NCBI RefSeq assembly: GCF_963576615.1
Contig: NC_088713.1
Coordinates: 41,814,776-41,878,775, forward strand
Direction: 5' to 3'
DNA length: 64,000 bases
DNA from: Watersipora subatra
Taxonomy: Eukaryota > Bryozoa > Gymnolaemata > Cheilostomatida > Watersiporidae
Shown: positions 62,601 through 64,000 of the stretch, one piece after another
How positions within the stretch are numbered: position 1 is the first letter of the stretch
Layout of the letters: the number at the start of each line of letters is the position of its first letter
Program-made: the position numbers and the translations under genes
The notes under the pieces: generated by a model
What the model was told of the DNA's origin: nothing
Seen by the model: the letters and a program-made list of their open reading frames with translations, nothing else
Databases searched by the model: none

Positions 62601-62686
62601 TTCTCTACCCAAGCCGACACGCAGGAGCAGTTCACCTCTATGGATGAAAAGTCTTCCACTGATGCACCACAGACTCCTAAGATTAA
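35445..62686 (+). CDS. Uncharacterised SxIP-rich, probable microtubule plus-end protein (12+ exons, 3' partial)
   Basis: Twelve coding exons join with no phase conflict to about 542 residues; the gene continues past the window (last donor at 62687). The start MADMSKIPLHD at 35451 follows an acceptor, so a 5' UTR exon lies upstream. Residues 1-211 are acidic and Ser-rich, with an acidic run EESEEEEE near 118-125; residues 212-450 are basic and Ser/Pro/Arg-rich. SxIP-type motifs occur at SKIP 5-8, SRIP 250-253, TGIP 281-284, SQLP 372-375, SRLP 412-415 and SRLP 447-450. SxIP next to basic/Ser residues is the known ligand of the EB1 EH domain, so a plus-end tracking or microtubule role is inferred. 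SRLP 447-450 is created by the exon 10-11 junction. No folded domain or known family was recognised (CLASP, APC, spectraplakin, MAP4/tau and cytospin were considered without a match). Splice phases support the model; expression is unproven. Confidence 0.8.
36052..36208 (+). CDS. SxIP gene exon 2
   Basis: Acceptor TATTTAG; 52 codons from VEDNAEQETSAENF to SSSPRAAA. Contains a short internal duplication, SDRGDNSQ and SERGDNSR. Donor CAG|GTAAGT, phase 1. Confidence 0.8.
36450..37901. mobile_element. pogo/mariner-like element interrupted by pogo copy B
   Basis: The segments 36580-36790 and 37560-37901 are the inverse of parts of the element at 24344-25069, ending GTGCACTG|TA at 37901. The copy was split by the element at 36797-37555. 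The left end is decayed and only roughly placed. Confidence 0.65.
36797..37555. mobile_element. pogo/mariner-like element, copy B (nested)
   Basis: About 759 bp, the same family as 19391-20536 in inverse orientation, starting after TA with CAGTCAAACATGGATAACTC and ending in a slightly mutated GTTTGACTA. It interrupts a second pogo-like element that resumes after 37555. It lies between exons 2 and 3 of the SxIP gene. Confidence 0.8.
38393..38804. mobile_element. MITE with GTTTCCAT ends, copy 3, next to exon 3
   Basis: Starts GTTTCCATAACGCGAATGAT and ends GCATCATGGAAACAGC, the same end motif as the copies at 25.8 and 31.6 kb. Its right end is about 34 bp from the exon 3 acceptor of the SxIP gene. 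Confidence 0.6.
38839..38976 (+). CDS. SxIP gene exon 3 (acidic exon)
   Basis: Acceptor CACACACAG; encodes EDVLEESEEEEEGDNPYSS to MEFELLEQ; donor CAAG|GTAGAC, phase 1. Length and phase fit both neighbours. A MITE with GTTTCCAT ends (38393-38804) finishes about 34 bp before this exon and so abuts its acceptor region. Confidence 0.7.
39249..40388 (-). mobile_element. hAT-type non-autonomous element, copy A
   Basis: 1140 bp with terminal inverted repeats TAGAGGTGGAACGAGACA, extended by GTCTCGAG-rich subterminal repeats, and flanked by exact 8-bp duplications CACAAAAG (39241-39248 and 40389-40396). An 8-bp duplication and a TAGAGGTGG end are typical of hAT elements. No transposase is encoded. 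A 65-codon ORF on the minus strand (39793-39990) and a 76-codon ORF (39321-39551) are also open in copy B. Lies in intron 3 of the SxIP gene, 272 bp after exon 3. The strand is arbitrary. Confidence 0.9.
40720..40890. repeat. 72-bp duplication with clustered ATTGG (CCAAT) boxes
   Basis: Two copies of TTGGTTTATTTTCTTGCTTG .. GATTGGTAGTTCACC .. GTATGCAGC plus a partial first copy. The stretch holds at least five ATTGG pentamers within about 160 bp. Confidence 0.75.
41035..41480. repeat. About 125-bp tandem repeat, 3.5 copies
   Basis: Each unit has GTTATCTTCTCTTGTGTGTG, then AACTTTTCAGCTGCAAGAGA and AAATGTATTGTAGATCA. Diverged copies in intron 3 of the SxIP gene. Confidence 0.8.
41930..42035. 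repeat. TGCATTAA simple repeat
   Basis: About ten variants of AATGCATTAATG within 100 bp, many palindromic. In intron 3 of the SxIP gene. Confidence 0.75.
42905..43575. mobile_element. Mutator-like foldback element, copy 1
   Basis: 671 bp with very long inverted repeats (about 190 bp near-perfect, traceable to about 260 bp) starting TAGCCTGTCTTGACAA. Flanked by exact 9-bp duplications CTCTAACCA (42896-42904 and 43576-43584). Long TIRs plus a 9-bp duplication are the Mutator (MULE) pattern. ORFs of about 65 codons in the arms are mirror shadows of the TIRs, not genes. In intron 3 of the SxIP gene. Confidence 0.85.
43910..44120. repeat. Diverged tandem repeat of about 60 bp, 4 copies
   Basis: Repeats of AAAAACATGCTAATTTTTAT + ATTCTGTGTTCTTTTGCAG + TTTTTT. 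It ends about 280 bp before SxIP gene exon 4; copies carry TTTTGCAG acceptor-like ends without an exon behind them. Confidence 0.75.
44401..44559 (+). CDS. SxIP gene exon 4
   Basis: Acceptor ATATTGCAG; encodes IDLGPMLDQLLLTTNDDVPS to GTTPDMH; chosen donor CATG|GTGATT, phase 1, which joins exon 5 in frame. Without that splice the frame runs on to TGA at 44629, so a short isoform ending here is possible. A Mutator-like foldback (44695-45361) begins 135 bp downstream. Confidence 0.75.
44695..45361. mobile_element. Mutator-like foldback element, copy 2
   Basis: 667 bp, the same family with the centre inverted relative to copy 1; ends TAGCCTGTCTTGACAA; exact 9-bp duplications TATAGAGTC (44686-44694 and 45362-45370). 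Inserted 135 bp after SxIP gene exon 4, within intron 4. Confidence 0.86.
45371..48538. other. Intron 4 of the SxIP gene, first part
   Basis: No exon found. One SINE (46375-46605); 47250-48200 is rich in T/C with many TCTCTATG, GATTCT and TTTCTATATGTTG variants, probably a decayed simple repeat. Confidence 0.4.
46375..46605 (-). mobile_element. tRNA-derived SINE, minus orientation
   Basis: Inverted copy with leader CAGTCCGGTTGTTCGAATGG, CTGAGAGCTATCATCCGGTG, B box GAGTTCAAATCC and a tail with GACAGACAGACGGACACAGC. In intron 4 of the SxIP gene. Confidence 0.7.
48539..48620 (+). tRNA. tRNA-Ser(AGA)
   Basis: The acceptor strands GCAGTCG and CGACTGC pair perfectly, with discriminator G. The D arm has TGGCCGAGTGGTTAAGGC (A box), the anticodon loop CTAGAAA gives AGA (reads UCU), a long variable arm GGGCTCTGCCCGC marks the serine class, and the T arm GGTTCGAATCC is the B box. 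No intron. A T-run at 48625-48630 would end Pol III transcription. It sits on the plus strand within intron 4 of the SxIP gene. Intact in every arm. Confidence 0.96.
49960..50130. mobile_element. Fragment of the 24344-25069 pogo-like family
   Basis: Contains CTGACTGCCAAATTTGAATT, 'CACATCATAAGGCGAAAACT' and GTAACCCGGGTGTGCATTGTA, matching the terminal third of that family in inverse orientation. Lies about 400 bp upstream of the candidate alternative first exon. Confidence 0.55.
50548..50608 (+). CDS. Candidate alternative first exon of the SxIP gene (GC donor)
   Basis: ATG at 50548 in good context (AGAAATGG) opens MDCSWLDMCASVREMGRYEP and then CCAG|GCAAGA, a recognised GC-AG type donor. It ends in phase 1, the phase needed to join exon 5. 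Sequence just upstream (50380-50500) is less AT-rich than the intron around it and could hold a promoter. It would replace the acidic N-terminal part with a 20-residue start. Inferred from phase, context and composition only. Confidence 0.4.
52029..52127 (+). CDS. SxIP gene exon 5
   Basis: Acceptor TTTGACAG; encodes MGIGSHKSRREKWADNSTSD to STHSKSKR; donor CGAG|GTACGC, phase 1. This is where the protein turns from acidic to basic. Confidence 0.8.
52478..52634 (+). CDS. SxIP gene exon 6 (SRIP and TGIP motifs)
   Basis: Acceptor TTTTTACAG; encodes HSSPSRIPRVPGSQSPSGRP and SRSRSMTPTGIPVLRSRSQA; donor GAGAG|GTAAGT, phase 2. Two EB1-type motifs flanked by basic and Ser residues make this the strongest plus-end-binding exon. 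Confidence 0.85.
53078..53137 (+). CDS. SxIP gene exon 7 (20-codon microexon)
   Basis: Acceptor GCTATACAG; encodes GKLRMTPSPGLRRPATIAT, split codons at both ends; donor ATT|GTAAGT, phase 2. 60 bp, phase 2 at both ends, so it could be skipped without a frameshift. Confidence 0.75.
53730..54352. mobile_element. Probable decayed foldback element in intron 7
   Basis: The left end ACAGGACAATGTTATTCACG.. and, inverted, the right end GCAGAATGACATTGTTCG.. are partly complementary, and both are followed by 'GCGGA..TTTGCG' type sequence. Diverged, borders approximate. Confidence 0.4.
54809..54928 (+). CDS. SxIP gene exon 8
   Basis: Acceptor GTATGTTTCAG; encodes SPSANRGNSVDVPASGRR to GLGRSGVPPP; donor CTAA|GTGAGT, phase 2. 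A second acceptor with a better pyrimidine tract (TCTTTTTTACAG) lies 50 bp upstream and would shift the frame to a stop at 54901-54903. Confidence 0.75.
55030..55165 (-). mobile_element. tRNA-derived SINE, partial
   Basis: Inverted GTAATAAGTATGTCTACAAT, TATTCCATAGTGTAGCATGG and GGCCACGTGGCATAGTGGTT (A-box-like). The tail is missing. Confidence 0.65.
56395..56625 (-). mobile_element. tRNA-derived SINE, minus orientation
   Basis: Inverted GTGAGAAATCGTCATGTGTA, TTATTCCATGATGTATTGAG, then GGGTTTGATTCCTGTGTGG (B box) and a CTTTTTTCC segment. Another tail fragment (CGGACAGACAGATGGATGG .. TTAAAGTAAAGATTT) follows at 56735-56790 in plus orientation. Confidence 0.68.
56944..58440. mobile_element. MITE with TACCGTAC..GGACTATAAGCCGC ends, split by hAT copy B
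   Basis: Ends TACCATACTTTTCAGACTAT and, inverted, TACCGTACCTTTCGGACTAT, with repeated 'ATAAGCCGCA' type segments inside. Removing hAT copy B and one 8-bp duplication leaves about 360 bp of the host element. Its right end stands 47 bp before SxIP gene exon 9. No clear target duplication was seen. Confidence 0.75.
57175..58302 (+). mobile_element. hAT-type non-autonomous element, copy B
   Basis: 1128 bp, inverted relative to copy A and highly similar along its whole length, with the same TAGAGGTGG ends and exact 8-bp duplications GTATCGTT (57167-57174 and 58303-58310). Inserted inside another element (56944-58440). The 65-codon ORF at 57561-57758 differs from its copy A counterpart at 6 residues. 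Confidence 0.9.
58488..58667 (+). CDS. SxIP gene exon 9 (SQLP and SRLP motifs)
   Basis: Acceptor TTACTTTTAG; encodes PTMSPGTKRRNLSTSQLPRS to STSRPPSRLPI; donor ATAAG|GTTAGA, phase 2. A nested transposon block ends only 47 bp upstream at 58440, so the acceptor region borders transposon sequence. Confidence 0.82.
59074..59668. repeat. Giant foldback: 100-bp arms around a 400-bp (TA)n core
   Basis: The left arm (about 59074-59175: TTAAAGTATATGATTAGTGA .. ACCAATAAAATGCATGATGT) is the near-perfect complement of the right arm (about 59550-59655: ACATCATGCATTTTATTGGT .. TCACTAATCATATACTTTAA). Between them is TATATA/TGTATA sequence. May be a MITE with an expanded core. Confidence 0.85.
60269..60608. 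mobile_element. Foldback MITE with CCGATTTAGAATAATGGAGA ends
   Basis: 340 bp; arms of about 80 bp (CCGATTTAGAATAATGGAGA .. AATAATCTCAGTCTTTT) are mirrored at the right end (AAAAGACTGAGATTATTTT .. TCTATTATTCTAAATCGG). No duplication was resolved. In intron 9 of the SxIP gene. Confidence 0.75.
60625..61050. mobile_element. Long-TIR foldback family, copy 3
   Basis: Left end slightly truncated (TATCAGAAAGTATCAGCG), right end intact (CATGTAAGTTCATCTTTAA). It abuts a different foldback at 60269-60608. Confidence 0.75.
61350..61655 (+). mobile_element. Composite of two SINE/tRNA-like units before exon 10
   Basis: A first unit ends with GATTAGAGTAAAGACT and CAGTCCGGTGTGCCGTGAGA, GATCGTCAGTCAGGTGTAAT. 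It runs into a second tRNA-like unit (61573-61650) with an intact T arm ACGAGTTCGAATCTCGT but no pairing acceptor stem, so it is not a working tRNA. It ends about 30 bp before the exon 10 acceptor. Confidence 0.6.
61682..61773 (+). CDS. SxIP gene exon 10
   Basis: Acceptor TGTATTTTCAG; encodes SKSGTAQGNPNLSRASVEPR to NSSKPS; donor TCCA|GTGAGT, phase 1. A tRNA-like SINE segment ends about 30 bp before the acceptor. Confidence 0.8.
61935..62040 (+). mobile_element. tRNA-like SINE fragment in intron 10
   Basis: TTGTAGTGCAGTTAGTAGGG (A-box-like) and CTGTTTGAATCCCAGGTGG (B box) at normal tRNA spacing, no closing acceptor stem. Confidence 0.5.
62268..62424 (+). CDS. SxIP gene exon 11
   Basis: Acceptor TTGTTTGAAG; encodes LPSARPSVTSATELTSQDEQ to NTATFITPPH; donor CACAA|GTATGA, phase 2. 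The split first codon (AGG) completes an SRLP motif with the end of exon 10. Confidence 0.8.
62558..62686 (+). CDS. SxIP gene exon 12 (last exon seen)
   Basis: Acceptor CATCTTATGTAG; encodes SFNFRNPPSSDTQPFSTQAD to DAPQTPKI; donor ATTAA|GTAAGT, phase 2. The donor region is the first unit of a 78-bp repeat of three copies. No later exon was found before the window ends. Confidence 0.78.
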
Positions 62687-62915
62687 GTAAGTTCGCTATT
62701 GGCTTTTCACAATTCTATCTAGTTTGGTTTTACTTTAGCATTTTAATGTTGAGAGGTGATTTAAGTAAGTTTGCTATTGCTGAGTAATACTTTTATCTAG
62801 TTTAGTTTTTCTTTAGAATTTTATTGTTTTAAGTAAATTTAAGTAAGTTCACTATTGGCACATGACACTTTTATTTAGTTTAGTTTCTCCTTACCATTCT
62901 AATGCTGGAATCTGA
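62683..62915. repeat. 78-bp tandem repeat containing the exon 12 splice donor, 3 copies
   Basis: TTAAGTAAGTTYGCTATTG recurs at 62683, 62761 and 62839, exactly 78 bp apart, each followed by TTTTATCTAGTTTAGTTTT-like sequence. The first copy is the real donor of exon 12, so the duplication began inside the exon end. Confidence 0.85.
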
Positions 62916-64000
62916 TACTGTAGCCTCCTTTTACAGCATACCCTCAAGTCTGCTTGTTATTATAGTCGAACTCATCTTTCAACCACAGTTGAGGTCAGCA
63001 CAATGATAGATAAAAAATTTTCTATCACATATGATAGAAAAAAGCCGATACTTTCTGATGAAATCAGAGATTTTTTGCAAGTTCATCTTGAAGTAAGAAT
63101 TTTAGTTCCACTTTCTTTTCTGCCATAAAGACCATCCGTCTATGCATGGTAACTGTAAGTGTTCATTGTGAGCAAAAATTACTGAGCTTTAACAGCGAGT
63201 CATTGTGATGACCTTCACCTTCATAAGTTTTGCACTGAACTTGTGGTTAGTTTAGTGCTAGGGCTAGGCATTCATGAGTTTAATGTAGAGTAGGTATTAA
63301 ATATTTAATTAAGCAAACGAGCACCTGCAATCACTTGCTATTGCCTGTCTGTCATTGCAGATGTCATTAGTTTTTGTGTCCAATTGTATCAAATTGATAA
63401 GTTGGACCGCAATCAATATTTTCATGCTTCATTCAACCGCTTTACCAAACTGTACCCAACTTTGCAACGCCTTGCAATGAGAAGGATGAAACCAGCAGTG
63501 ATGCCATTGATGGCACAAATAATGTGAGGTCATCACTAAACGACATACCATATTACATGACAAGTAGAGTCTTTTTTCAAAAGCTAAAAGTGCCTTACTA
63601 GATACAGTCAAATCTCAACATTTGAAGTTAGTCTGTGATGTTACACTCTCTTTACCCTAAGGCTTGTTCACACTATATCGCCCTATCTTGGTTGATGCCA
63701 CAATACTTTGATGATCGTCGATGATAACAATGTTTACACTAACACAAACCCATCTGCGTTTACAGCAGAAAATACTCTGTGATGCAGTGTCCTCATTTTT
63801 CTTTTTAGTTTTTGCAAAGAAACCTCTTGGTTTTCGCATGCTTGAATCAAATACCAGTCCCGCAGCAACAATCATAAATGGAAATAGACAAATCACGCTA
63901 TCCCATCCGCGAATTGCTATCGCCGAAATGGTTCACTTTGTACAGGCGGTCGTCGATGCTCGGTGGAATATTGCTAAAGGTTTGACAGCTGCAAACTTTC
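62916..64000. other. Intron after exon 12 and window end
   Basis: No further exon was found with a phase-2 acceptor and an open frame. From 63661 the sequence (GTTCACACTATATCGCCC) looks like the start of an element whose other end lies outside. Confidence 0.35.
62985..63112. mobile_element. Long-TIR foldback family, fragment
   Basis: One arm: GATAGAAAAAAGCCGATACT, then CTGATGAAATCAGAG and GCAAGTTCATCTTGAAGT, matching the right end of the family. It follows SxIP gene exon 12 in the next intron. Confidence 0.65.

Overview
This is a 64 kb piece of an AT-rich, intron-rich animal nuclear genome. Genes are split into small exons with GT-AG borders, a Pol III-type tRNA gene is present, and most of the rest is introns full of short DNA transposons, tRNA-derived SINEs and tandem repeats. 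An invertebrate, possibly a lophotrochozoan, fits the content, but nothing here fixes the phylum. No operons, CRISPR arrays, prokaryotic genes or viral genes were seen.

Left third (1-18 kb): the one gene identified with confidence is SSNA1 (Sjogren syndrome nuclear autoantigen 1 / NA14), on the minus strand, with three coding exons at 17592-17541, 11301-11102 and 7706-7635. They join in frame into a 107-residue coiled-coil protein. Its introns hold a CTG-rich tandem array, several foldback elements, a Harbinger-like element, and a THAP-domain pseudogene on the opposite strand. Downstream of SSNA1 on the plus strand (5.5-6.4 kb) are two unrecognised open stretches that look protein-like.

Middle (18-35 kb): no gene was recognised. 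The region carries pogo/mariner-like elements, a 64-bp tandem repeat, a striking 36-bp minisatellite of about 26 copies (26.9-27.9 kb), and copies of a long-TIR foldback family.

Right half (35-62.7 kb): a plus-strand gene with at least 12 coding exons (35451 to 62686), all joining in phase, encodes the first 542 or so residues of a Ser/Pro/Arg-rich protein. It has an acidic N-terminal part and repeated SxIP/SxLP motifs, the signature of EB1-binding microtubule plus-end proteins. The gene continues beyond the window and its family was not recognised. A possible internal promoter with its own first exon (50548-50608, GC donor) and a competing splice acceptor in front of exon 8 suggest isoforms. 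A tRNA-Ser(AGA) gene sits in its fourth intron. These introns hold transposon insertions with exact target-site duplications: two hAT-type copies (8 bp), two Mutator-like foldbacks (9 bp), and nested pogo-like and other elements.

Both named genes encode likely microtubule-associated proteins (SSNA1 at centrosomes/basal bodies, the SxIP protein at growing plus ends). Their proximity may be chance.
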